From contig DAOUKT010000017.1 in the NCBI GenBank assembly GCA_034421015.1, positions 1 to 27,401 on the forward strand: DNA of 27,401 nucleotides, given 5' to 3'. Each line of letters begins with the position of its first letter. Within the stretch, counting starts at the first letter, position 1. Of this stretch, positions 1 through 7,117 are shown one piece after another. Both the position numbers and the translations under genes were made by a program. The notes below the pieces were generated by a model. The model saw nothing but the letters and a program-made list of their open reading frames with translations, made no database searches and was not told the origin of the DNA. This stretch comes from DAOUJW01 sp034421015 (GTDB lineage: Bacteria; Chloroflexota; Dehalococcoidia; Lucifugimonadales; UBA2985).

Positions 1-210
1 CTACGGCGGCATCTTCAGGGAGCTACGTTTATCGTCATTCCCGCGAAAGCGGGAATCTGAAGTCGCCTATTAGGACGTTCTAGACCCCTGCTTTCGCAGG
101 GGTGACGAAGAGAGAGCGCCCTAACTGGAGTTGCGCAACGGTCTCCTTTCGCAGGAATGGTCGGGAGGCGCGCGCCGCAACTGAGGTTATTCAAAGGTCT
201 CTGCAGACGG
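1..210. repeat. REP/BIME-like hairpin repeat block, copy A (cut by window edge)
   Basis: The block contains two perfect 8-bp hairpins with 4-base loops, ATTCCCGC-GAAA-GCGGGAAT at 37-56 and ACCCCTGC-TTTC-GCAGGGGT at 84-103. The second is the same motif as the first in the opposite orientation, with CGTCA flanking each on its outer side. A degenerate third hairpin lies around 145-158. The first 20 bases recur exactly at 15641-15660 and almost exactly at 10267-10284. The tail ACTGAGGTTATTCAAAGG at 180-197 recurs near 10390. The open frame across this block is only the translation of the repeat. I see no gene in 1-312; bases 211-312 hold nothing I recognise. Confidence 0.85.
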
Positions 211-312
211 GAGCCCACAGCGCGCCGCTGTGCCATTGGTCCCTTCTAGACTCCGGCCTACGCCCAACGCCACCACCCTGACCTTCCCTCCCTACGCGGG
301 AGTGGACTGGAC

Positions 313-1365
313 TTATTCAGAACATCCCTGAAGGGGTTTGCGCGCAAGGAAACAGGACAACGGCGTGAATATCCCCGTCCTGCCGCCATCCACGTAGGCC
401 TTGGCGGTCCTATCCAGCAACCCTACGACTTCCGCGGATCCCTTGGGGAACGCTCCCAGCATCTCGGCCAGTCTGGACGACCAAATGAACACCCTGCGGC
501 CCAGCGGAATCCTGCGCAGGGCGTTGCCCAGCGTATTGCCCCGGGTCTCCATGGGCTTGTACCACGGCGTAGCCGGACCGTTCTCTTCGTCAACGGCCCA
601 GTCCTTTGCCTCGATGACCTGGAACCCCGCCCGTTGCAGGGCCAGGGTCACCTCGCCCATGGTTGCAATATCATTGAGCGCAATGCCTTGCATCAGCTCC
701 TGCTTGATGGCCAGGTGGCGCTTGTTGCCGGAATCGAACCTGTCCGTCATGCACATCTCTTGGACCCAGAATAGGGCTCCGGGCTTCAGAACGCGATATA
801 TCTCGGTGAATGCGCCGTCCTTGTCCGGAGCGTGGCACGTAGATTCGATCGCGTATCCCCCGTCGAACGCGTCGTCCGCAATGGCGCCCATGTCCATGAA
901 GCTGCAAGCCAGGTAGTCCACCATGTGGTCAAGCCCCGCCTCAGCGCTCAACAACCTCGCCCTGTTCAACTGGACCTCACTGTGATTCACCCCTGTAACA
1001 CTGACGCCGGCCTCCCGGACGACGCGGCGCATGGGGCCGCCAATCCCGCAGCCGACATCGATCACCTCCATGCCCTCCTGCAACTCCAGCTTGGAGATCA
1101 TCAGCCGCTGGTGGCGAATCTGAGAGTCCTCCAGGCTCTCCCGGGACGATAGCGGCGCGAAGTGAAGGGACTCGCTCCAGCCGAACACCATGAACTCGCT
1201 GCAAAGGTCATAGTATTCCTTGACGGTTGCGGCATGGTCATAGTCCGTTGGGCCAACCCCTGTGTTCGCTCTGCCCATCCACCCGTCGAATCGTTTCACG
1301 CGACTGCGGACGTCTGATCCGCTGTACGCAGTCTTCAGCCCCCGGGACAGTTTACGGAGTTGCAA
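313..1365 (-). CDS. sterol C-24 methyltransferase-like (ERG6/SMT family) SAM-dependent methyltransferase
   Basis: This 350-residue class I methyltransferase should transfer a methyl group from S-adenosylmethionine to a lipid alkene. The SAM-binding motif I, VIDVGCGIGGP, lies at residues 101-111. Several stretches match eukaryotic sterol C-24 methyltransferases: YYDLCSEFMVFGWSESLHF (51-69) resembles SMT region I, YAIESTCHAPD (171-181) the substrate-site block, and GIFTPLSCFLARKP (331-344) the SMT C-terminal domain ending. The length is also that of the family (about 340-380). It starts 18 bases after the stop of the upstream RND transporter, so the two are probably co-transcribed. No sterol or hopanoid cyclase is in the window, so the substrate (sterol, hopanoid, squalene, other isoprenoid) is unknown. 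The family is seen directly; the substrate is inference. Confidence 0.85.
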   Translation of the reverse strand: MQLRKLSRGLKTAYSGSDVRSRVKRFDGWMGRANTGVGPTDYDHAATVKEYYDLCSEFMVFGWSESLHFAPLSSRESLEDSQIRHQRLMISKLELQEGMEVIDVGCGIGGPMRRVVREAGVSVTGVNHSEVQLNRARLLSAEAGLDHMVDYLACSFMDMGAIADDAFDGGYAIESTCHAPDKDGAFTEIYRVLKPGALFWVQEMCMTDRFDSGNKRHLAIKQELMQGIALNDIATMGEVTLALQRAGFQVIEAKDWAVDEENGPATPWYKPMETRGNTLGNALRRIPLGRRVFIWSSRLAEMLGAFPKGSAEVVGLLDRTAKAYVDGGRTGIFTPLSCFLARKPLQGCSE

Positions 1366-1383
1366 AAGTCTCCTCTCCCATGA

Positions 1384-3861
1384 CTAGCTCTGTTCCCGCT
1401 CACGGCCCTCCTGCATGCCCTCAATGGCCACGTCCAGGTCGTTCCACATGCGCTCCACCATCGACCGCAGGCGCATGTTCTGGTATGCGCCCCAGACCAC
1501 CATGGCGGGCAGCACCATCGTGATGGCGACCACCAGGGAGTAGACGATTGTGATAGTCGCAGTGATGCCGAACTGCCGGGACGCAAGCAGCGGCGAAGCT
1601 ATCAGCACTCCGAACCCGAACGCCGTTGTCAGCGCGGATCCCAGCAGCGCAGACCCGGTGGTGGACAGAGTGCGTATCGCCGCTCTCTCCGGGTTGCGCA
1701 GGCGTGAGAATTCCTTGCGGTAACGGTGAATGACGTGGATGGTGTAGTCCACCCCGATTCCGATGGACAGCGCGGTAATGATGGAGGTGACCAGCGAGTA
1801 GGGTATGTCCAGCAGCGCCATTGTGCCCAGCACGCTGACGAGCACCAGCACTATCGGTCCCACCGCCACGAAACCCAGCGCGGGCTGCCGCAGCGTCACC
1901 CAGAAGAAGAGGGTGAGAATGCCAAGGGCAATTGCAACCGTGGTGCTGATGGCCTCCGTCTGCCGGTCCGTGATCTGGTCGGTTACGGCAATGGAGACTA
2001 TGCTGGCTGAGATCGCCGTGAGCGTGCCGTCGTCCCCGGACCATATCTCCTCTATCTCGTCCTGGAGATTCCCTATCTGCTCCGGGTTGCCCAGGAAGGT
2101 GGGGAACTGGAGCAACATGACGTCGATGCCGTCCGGGTCGTTGATGAGAAAGCGCGCCAGCTCCGGCTCCCTGTCGACAAGCTCATCGATGAACTGCTGC
2201 ATCAGGTCCGGGTGCAGCTCCACCCGGGCGGAGGCCTCCCGGAAGTGCTCCTCCAGCTGAGGATCGTACTTGTCGCCCGGCTCCCCGCTGTCGTCCACCC
2301 AGTCGCGCAGGAAGGAGTAGTAGGACGACTGGATAGGGCCCGCCACCGCCGCCGGGCGGCGCGCCTCGTCTTCAAAGGCCTCGGTCAGGTCCTGGAGATT
2401 GAGGAGCGTCCGCGTGTCCGTGGCCTCGGCCTTCAGCAGCACGGTCGTCACTTCCGTGGAGCCGCCAACCGCCGCCTCCAGGGTGTTCATGTCCTGCAGC
2501 ACGCTCCCGCCTCGCGGCAGGATGTCCTTGATGCTGAACTCCGAATGCAGGTTCCTGGCGTTGAAGCCCAGCGCCACGGTCACAATCAGCACCACGACGA
2601 TGAAGGGCGCAGGCCAGCGCGTTACTGCCCTGCCCAGACGCTCCGCCATCTGGCTGACGCCGGGCAGCGCATTGGCAATGGGACGAGGCGGCGCCAGCCT
2701 GCCCTTCGCCTCTCGCCTCCGGTCTATGATCGCTCGGCCGGCCGGAATCAGCGTCAGCATCACCAGCAGGCTCATCCCCACGCCAAGTCCGGCGACGACG
2801 CCAAAGTCGGCTATCACTCCAATGGGCGAGAACAGAGTTGCCAGCAGGCTGACGATTGTCGTGACGGCGGCCAGGGTGAGCGGAAGGGTCACGTTTCGCA
2901 GTCCGTTCCGCACCGCCGTAACCACCCCTTCACCCGCGCCGCGAGCCTCGCGGTAGTGGGAGACGGTCTGGATGGCATAGTCCACCGTGAGGCTGATGAC
3001 AATGACGGGCACCATCGCTGTGAGGGAGCTTGGAGGGCCAATCAGCCCCAGTCCCCTCGGCCCCAGCCACCCCTCCGCGCCGACGACCCACATGATGGAG
3101 AAGATTAGCCCGGTCAACGTCAGCAACGTATCCGAGATGGTGCGAGTGAAGAGGGCTATCAGGGCCAGGATCAGAAGTAGGGCCAGTCCTATCAGCGGCC
3201 CCATCCCCGACTCCGTGGCCTCAGTGTACTCGTCCTCGACGATCACCGGCGAAAGGCTGCTCACGCTCAGGGGCCCCTCAGACCCCACGGCAAGGTCGTA
3301 AATCCTCCGCTCGGCGTCCCGGACCCTCTCGTCCCCCGTATTGCTCAGGCGTATGTTGCCAATGGCCACAGGCGTGCCGTCCTCGTCGGTACCAGTCATG
3401 GCAGCCAGTGCCGCCTGTATCTCCGGGGCGGCGCGAACGGAGTCGATTTCCGCCTGGGAGAGAGCGCCGAAGTCGTCCACCTGGAGCGCGGCGCCCACCA
3501 GATATGAAGGAGCCACGACCGAATCGCCCGGCGCGAGCAGCGATCCCACGGCCGGGTCGCCCACGACTTCATCCATGACCGCTGCCATCTGGGAGAGGCC
3601 TCCGGGCGTGAGCGCCTCGCCCCGGAAGAGGAGCGTGACAACGCTGACCTCACCCGAGTCCCCGAAGAACTCGTCAATTTCATCGGTGGCGGTGGCTATG
3701 GGATGGCCGGGCGGGAGGAAGGCCACGTCGGCGCCCTCCGTAGGAGGCTCGCGCAGGTTGGCGCCCGCGGCCATCACAACGGTGATGACCAGAAGGACAA
3801 ATAGGGTGATGTACGGGCGTACCGTGACCAGCCAGCTCAGCCTGGAGAGAATGCGGTTCAT
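1384..3861 (-). CDS. RND superfamily transporter, MMPL/HAE3 type
   Basis: The 825-residue protein has the duplicated RND layout: one membrane span (about 14-36), a periplasmic loop (37-220), five spans (about 221-380), then a second span (about 418-435), a second loop (436-635) and five final spans (about 638-790). The RND helix-4 signature is present in both halves, VDYAIQTVSHYRE at 293-305 and VDYTIHVIHRYRKE at 704-717, each with a conserved Asp. The size and absence of large extra loops fit the HAE3/MMPL branch (hopanoid transporter HpnN and bacterial sterol transporter BstA relatives) rather than AcrB-type drug pumps. It is the first gene of a two-gene unit with the SMT-like methyltransferase. 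A lipid export or envelope-trafficking role is likely by context. The cargo is inferred. Confidence 0.88.
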   Translation of the reverse strand: MNRILSRLSWLVTVRPYITLFVLLVITVVMAAGANLREPPTEGADVAFLPPGHPIATATDEIDEFFGDSGEVSVVTLLFRGEALTPGGLSQMAAVMDEVVGDPAVGSLLAPGDSVVAPSYLVGAALQVDDFGALSQAEIDSVRAAPEIQAALAAMTGTDEDGTPVAIGNIRLSNTGDERVRDAERRIYDLAVGSEGPLSVSSLSPVIVEDEYTEATESGMGPLIGLALLLILALIALFTRTISDTLLTLTGLIFSIMWVVGAEGWLGPRGLGLIGPPSSLTAMVPVIVISLTVDYAIQTVSHYREARGAGEGVVTAVRNGLRNVTLPLTLAAVTTIVSLLATLFSPIGVIADFGVVAGLGVGMSLLVMLTLIPAGRAIIDRRREAKGRLAPPRPIANALPGVSQMAERLGRAVTRWPAPFIVVVLIVTVALGFNARNLHSEFSIKDILPRGGSVLQDMNTLEAAVGGSTEVTTVLLKAEATDTRTLLNLQDLTEAFEDEARRPAAVAGPIQSSYYSFLRDWVDDSGEPGDKYDPQLEEHFREASARVELHPDLMQQFIDELVDREPELARFLINDPDGIDVMLLQFPTFLGNPEQIGNLQDEIEEIWSGDDGTLTAISASIVSIAVTDQITDRQTEAISTTVAIALGILTLFFWVTLRQPALGFVAVGPIVLVLVSVLGTMALLDIPYSLVTSIITALSIGIGVDYTIHVIHRYRKEFSRLRNPERAAIRTLSTTGSALLGSALTTAFGFGVLIASPLLASRQFGITATITIVYSLVVAITMVLPAMVVWGAYQNMRLRSMVERMWNDLDVAIEGMQEGREREQS

Positions 3862-3977
3862 ATCGCCGGACGGGACCGGCCTGTCGAAGTCAGCGAGTTA
3901 TGCACGTCTGGTTCAACAACCTGCAAGTGAAGGGCCCTTGTGGATTCCAGCCTTACCCGAATCGCTGCAATATACCT

Positions 3978-4005
3978 AGTATAAGAATGCAACCTAATCT
4001 TACAA
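3978..4005 (-). promoter_or_regulatory. candidate sigma70-type promoter for the RND-methyltransferase operon
   Basis: Read on the minus strand, TTGTAA (4000-4005) and TATACT (3978-3983) are separated by 16 bases, about 117 bases upstream of the transporter start. Each box has one or two mismatches to consensus, and the surrounding stretch is AT-richer than its neighbours. It is a sequence-pattern call only. Confidence 0.4.
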
Positions 4006-4053
4006 CCGATTGAGGCCTCTGTAAACGGACGGGGCTTCAATGGTATTCTCTAC

Positions 4054-4169
4054 AAGAGTTGGTAATGCCAACTTCTTTGGGATACCGACTACGTGACCAT
4101 TCCTGCGAAGGCAGGAATCCAGAATCCCTGGTAGTACATTAGGAGATAGACCCCTGCCTGCGCAGGGGT
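4054..4169. repeat. REP/BIME-like pair, copy B, with an adjacent hairpin
   Basis: The 424-base gap 3862-4285 holds no gene. It contains the candidate promoter above, an imperfect hairpin (AAGAGTTGG / CCAACTTCTT, 4054-4077), and a short copy of the hairpin repeat: ATTCCTGC-GAAG-GCAGGAAT (4099-4118) and ACCCCTGC-CTGC-GCAGGGGT (4150-4169) in mirror orientation. The spacer is about the same as in copy A. The long conserved flanks of copies A, C and D are absent here, so this is the minimal form. No T-tract follows the 4054-4077 hairpin, so I do not call it a terminator. Confidence 0.75.
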
Positions 4170-4285
4170 GGTATAGCGCTTGGATAACGCTTAATTGCTA
4201 TTGCCAACGCACTCTGAGAACGCCGACTTCAAGGCTCTCAGTAAAGGAGCGCCGGGCCGCGGGCAGCTACGCCTGGGACACAAAC

Positions 4286-4678
4286 CTAGACTATGGAGTC
4301 CTTGTCCATGAGGCTCTCCGCTTTCTCCCGGTTGTCGGTCATTATGGAGACGGTGGTGTATTCGCCGTGGCGGTCCAGGATGTGCAAGCTCTGAATGTTG
4401 ACGCCGCCCTGCTTCAGCTTCTCCGCCACCTTCGCCAGCGCGCCCGGCTCATCCCGAAGGCTGACCAGGAGCGAGTCGTCCGTGACCGTCTTGAATCCGG
4501 CGTCGGTCAGGACGCGCAGAGCGCCGTCATAGTCATTGGTGGTGAGGGCAATTGTGCCCTTGTCGTCCAGGGCCTCGGCGCTGATGGTCTCAATGTTGAT
4601 CTCATTGTCCGCCAGCACCCGGCTGATGTCGGCAATCACCCCCACTTCGTTCTTTGCCATGATGATGATTCTGGGCAT
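4286..4678 (-). CDS. tandem ACT-domain protein, probable amino-acid sensor
   Basis: The 130-residue protein consists almost entirely of two ACT domains. The first (about 1-68) begins PRIIIMAKNEVGVIADISRVL and the second (about 70-130) contains VSLRDEPGALAKVAEKL. Each has the Gly/Ala-rich turn between strand 1 and helix 1 that binds amino-acid ligands in this fold. There is no catalytic or DNA-binding domain. The ATG at 4678 follows a strong ribosome site (GGGGGAGG, about 7 bases upstream). The gene starts 30 bases after the histidine decarboxylase stop on the same strand, so a shared transcript is likely. By inference it may bind histidine or another amino acid and modulate the decarboxylase or its expression. 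No direct evidence fixes the ligand. Confidence 0.8.
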   Translation of the reverse strand: MPRIIIMAKNEVGVIADISRVLADNEINIETISAEALDDKGTIALTTNDYDGALRVLTDAGFKTVTDDSLLVSLRDEPGALAKVAEKLKQGGVNIQSLHILDRHGEYTTVSIMTDNREKAESLMDKDSIV

Positions 4679-4708
4679 TGGAGCGCCTCCCCCATCTGAT
4701 TCTTGGTT

Positions 4709-5812
4709 CTAAAGGTTCACGCAATCGTCCACCACCGCGTCTATGATCTCGCGGGTGATGTGCGGCATGGTCAGCAGGTGGGCGATGCCCTCGTATGGGG
4801 CAAGCTGCCACTTGCGGACGACCTCCGCCGACGGCTTGGGAAAAACAACGGTCACGGAGTTCCTGTTACGCCATGCCGGGATGCCGCTGTCCTTGAAACG
4901 CGTCACTGCGTACTCGGCCTTCTCGATACACTCGTTCACTATGCGCTTGAAGCCGCCCATGCCATGCTTCTCAAGGGCGTACCATATCATCAGCGGCGCA
5001 ATGGCGCTGCGCGAGCCCGTGAGGGTGGTGTCCAGGACGCCCACGTACTCTATGGAACGGGCAATTCGCGAAACGTACTCCCGCCTGGTCAGGGCCACTC
5101 CGCAGGGCAGCGGAGACCCGATCATCTTGTGCCCGCTTATGGCCACGCTGTCGAAGCCGGCGTCGAACCCGTAGGGCTGCGGGTCGTCCACAAAGGGCAG
5201 TATCATGCCGCTCAGCGCGGCGTCCGCGTGGATGTAGGAGTTGGACACCGCAAGGGCGTCAAGGATGGCGCGCACCCTGCCCACGTCGTCTATGGCGCCC
5301 TTCATGGTTGTGCCTATGTTCGCCATGAAGATGACAGGCGCATCCCGGTTGATGCGAATGGTTTCGTACAGGTCCTCGTAGTCAATCTCGCCGTTGGGCT
5401 GGCTCTTGATCATGATGTTGCGGGCCTTGAGCAGGCGCAGGATCTTGACCACGCTGTAGTGGGTGTCCTGGGAGAAGTAGACCACGCCGTCCGGGAAAAT
5501 CTCGCGGCCCATGTAAAGGCCGTACATGTTGCCCTCGGTGCCGCCGGAGGTGACGTAGCCCCAGGCCTCGTCCCGCTCCAGGCGCATCATGCCCGCAAAG
5601 GTGGATATCACCTCGCGCTCCATCTCGTGGGTGTTCACGCGGAAGTTGCTGTCGTGGAACGGGTCACCGACGTTGTTGGCGCTGTAGTGGAGAAAGGGCC
5701 ACAGCTCCGAGTAGTCGAAGTCCTGGTTGCACGGGTAGCCCACCTGCATGGCGCTCAGCTCGTCGATGTCCTTCAGCAGCGAATCAAGACGCTTCCGGCT
5801 CTCGGTTTCCAT
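4709..5812 (-). CDS. hdc: pyridoxal-5'-phosphate-dependent histidine decarboxylase
   Basis: The 367-residue protein belongs to group II PLP decarboxylases and closely resembles the Morganella/Klebsiella-type histidine decarboxylase (about 378 residues), which converts histidine to histamine and CO2. The PLP lysine is K229 in SGHKMIGSP. H118 in SQDTHYS is the ring-stacking residue and D197 in HADAALSGM binds the pyridine nitrogen. TSGGTEGNMYG (88-98) and REIFPDG (103-109) also match that enzyme rather than glutamate or aromatic amino-acid decarboxylases. The ATG at 5812 is preceded by GGAGGG. An AT-rich box (TATATT on the minus strand, near 5870) could be its -10. A tandem ACT protein follows directly. 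A related amino acid substrate cannot be excluded, but histidine is clearly the best call. Confidence 0.88.
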   Translation of the reverse strand: METESRKRLDSLLKDIDELSAMQVGYPCNQDFDYSELWPFLHYSANNVGDPFHDSNFRVNTHEMEREVISTFAGMMRLERDEAWGYVTSGGTEGNMYGLYMGREIFPDGVVYFSQDTHYSVVKILRLLKARNIMIKSQPNGEIDYEDLYETIRINRDAPVIFMANIGTTMKGAIDDVGRVRAILDALAVSNSYIHADAALSGMILPFVDDPQPYGFDAGFDSVAISGHKMIGSPLPCGVALTRREYVSRIARSIEYVGVLDTTLTGSRSAIAPLMIWYALEKHGMGGFKRIVNECIEKAEYAVTRFKDSGIPAWRNRNSVTVVFPKPSAEVVRKWQLAPYEGIAHLLTMPHITREIIDAVVDDCVNL

Positions 5813-5973
5813 CTCAGCCCTCCGGCAGGATCGATAGCGGATGACTCAGCCCGCAAATTCAATATATCACGCACCTGGCCCGCCAGCAAACGGCCCGCGA
5901 CGGGTGTATTTCCCGCGCGCCGGGCCGGGTGTAGAATGTGGGTCTGACACTTCAGCCATCCACAGCTCACGAC

Positions 5974-6549
5974 ATGATTGAAGCCGACCGCCACGACTCT
6001 CAGAGACGGCTCCGTACCACCGACCGCATCCTGGTCATAGGCACCAGCGGCGCGGGCAAGACGACTATGGCCATGAGCATCGCCCGGGCCCTGGGCAGGA
6101 CGCACGTTGAGTTCGACTCCTACCGCCACGGCCCAAACTGGACCGAGACGCCGGACGACGAGTTCCGGGCGCAGCTGAGCGAGGCCCTGGGAGGCGACGT
6201 GTGGGTCGCGGACGGCAACTACAGCGTCGCACGGGACGTGGTGTGGCCGCGGGCGACCATGCTGGTGTGGCTGGACTACCCGATAAACGTTGTGATGTGG
6301 AGGCTCTTCTGGAGGACTATGCGCAGGGGCGTCTTCAGGCAGAGGCTCTGGAACGGCAACCGGGAGAATCTGTGGCAGCACCTGTTCAGCCGCCAGTCGC
6401 TGTTCCTGTGGGTGCTGCAGACCCACTGGCGGCGACGACGGACGCTGCCGCCGGTCATGGCACAGCCGGAGCACGCCCACCTGGAGGTTGTGCGCCTGCG
6501 GTCGCCGGGCGCGGCGCGCAGGTGGCTGAGGACGCTGACGCCGGACTAG
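5974..6549 (+). CDS. P-loop NTPase, adenylate kinase/topology-modulation-like
   Basis: The protein has a Walker A motif, GTSGAGKTT, 11-12 residues after its first strand, followed by a kinase-like core: VEFDSYRHGPNW corresponds to the short substrate-binding segment and VWVADGNYS to the conserved DGNY turn of FlaR/topology-modulation-type proteins. MLVWLDYPINVVMWRLFWRT resembles the V.WLD.P....RL..R block of the same family. The C-terminal part is Arg/Trp-rich. The family is annotated as adenylate-kinase-like with no settled substrate. I chose ATG 5974 because family members begin shortly before the P-loop; a GTG at 5938 would add 12 residues. Neither has a clear ribosome site. It stands alone, divergent from hdc, with crcB 140 bases downstream. 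Confidence 0.75.
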   Translation: MIEADRHDSQRRLRTTDRILVIGTSGAGKTTMAMSIARALGRTHVEFDSYRHGPNWTETPDDEFRAQLSEALGGDVWVADGNYSVARDVVWPRATMLVWLDYPINVVMWRLFWRTMRRGVFRQRLWNGNRENLWQHLFSRQSLFLWVLQTHWRRRRTLPPVMAQPEHAHLEVVRLRSPGAARRWLRTLTPD

Positions 6550-6689
6550 CAGGCCCGCGAGCCTGACAGAGTTCCTCCGTTTGTGGTACAACTATCGCCG
6601 AGGTCAGAGCATAGTATGGCAGTCCACCGCATCCAACAGGCAACTCAACCGGCGCCCGCCGTCCGCATGGCGGCCCGCCAGGGTGGCCC

Positions 6690-7076
6690 TTGATACTCCT
6701 CTGGGTGGGCGCGGGCGGTGTGGTCGGTGCGACTATGCGCTACCTGGTTGTCACGTGGGTAAACGGCACAATGGGCGGCGCGGCCTTCCCATACGGCACA
6801 CTGGCCGTGAACGCCCTGGGCTGCCTCGTCATTGGTCTCATCGTGGGCTTCTGGGACGCGCGCCATCCCCTGTCCTCCGAGGCCCAGGCCTTCCTCATAG
6901 TAGGAGTGCTGGGCGGCTTCACGACCTTCTCGGCGTTTGGCATCGAGACCGTCAGGCTGCTGAGGGACGGGGCCTACCTGGCAGGCTCCGCCAACGTGGC
7001 GCTTCAGCTGGGCGTCGGCCTGTCGGCGGTGGCCTTGGGGCTTCGCATCGGGCAGGCGTTCAGGCCCGACGTGTAG
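6690..7076 (+). CDS. crcB: CrcB/Fluc fluoride ion channel
   Basis: The 128-residue, four-span membrane protein matches Fluc fluoride channels, which export toxic fluoride as antiparallel dimers. Diagnostic blocks are GAGGVVGATMRY (7-18), the pore asparagine N41 in GTLAVNALGC, and GGFTTFSAF (75-83), containing the central sodium-site/phenylalanine-box segment. Spans lie at about 2-22, 36-54, 66-85 and 98-120. The length is typical for the family. The start is TTG 6690, with a GGTGG stretch just upstream. A fluoride riboswitch was looked for in 6550-6689 and none was recognised. There is a single copy here, so a homodimer is expected unless a second gene lies elsewhere. Confidence 0.9.
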   Translation: MILLWVGAGGVVGATMRYLVVTWVNGTMGGAAFPYGTLAVNALGCLVIGLIVGFWDARHPLSSEAQAFLIVGVLGGFTTFSAFGIETVRLLRDGAYLAGSANVALQLGVGLSAVALGLRIGQAFRPDV

Positions 7077-7117
7077 ACCGCGCCTGTCGCCGTACCGCAT
7101 CATCCGCCCGAGCCTCG

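Noticed and set aside
15..236. Minus-strand open frame of 73 codons
   Set aside because: It is a translation of the hairpin repeat (the IPAFAGMT-type readout) and has no protein-like character.
4054..4077. Terminator for the hdc-ACT operon
   Set aside because: The hairpin is imperfect and lies over 200 bases past the stop, with no T-tract on the minus strand.
4703..5947. Long plus-strand open frame opposite hdc
   Set aside because: Antisense shadow of a high-GC gene. The hdc frame carries all catalytic motifs; this one is a His/Val/Arg-rich readout without a domain.
6550..6689. Fluoride riboswitch upstream of crcB
   Set aside because: I looked for the conserved crcB RNA core and found no match.
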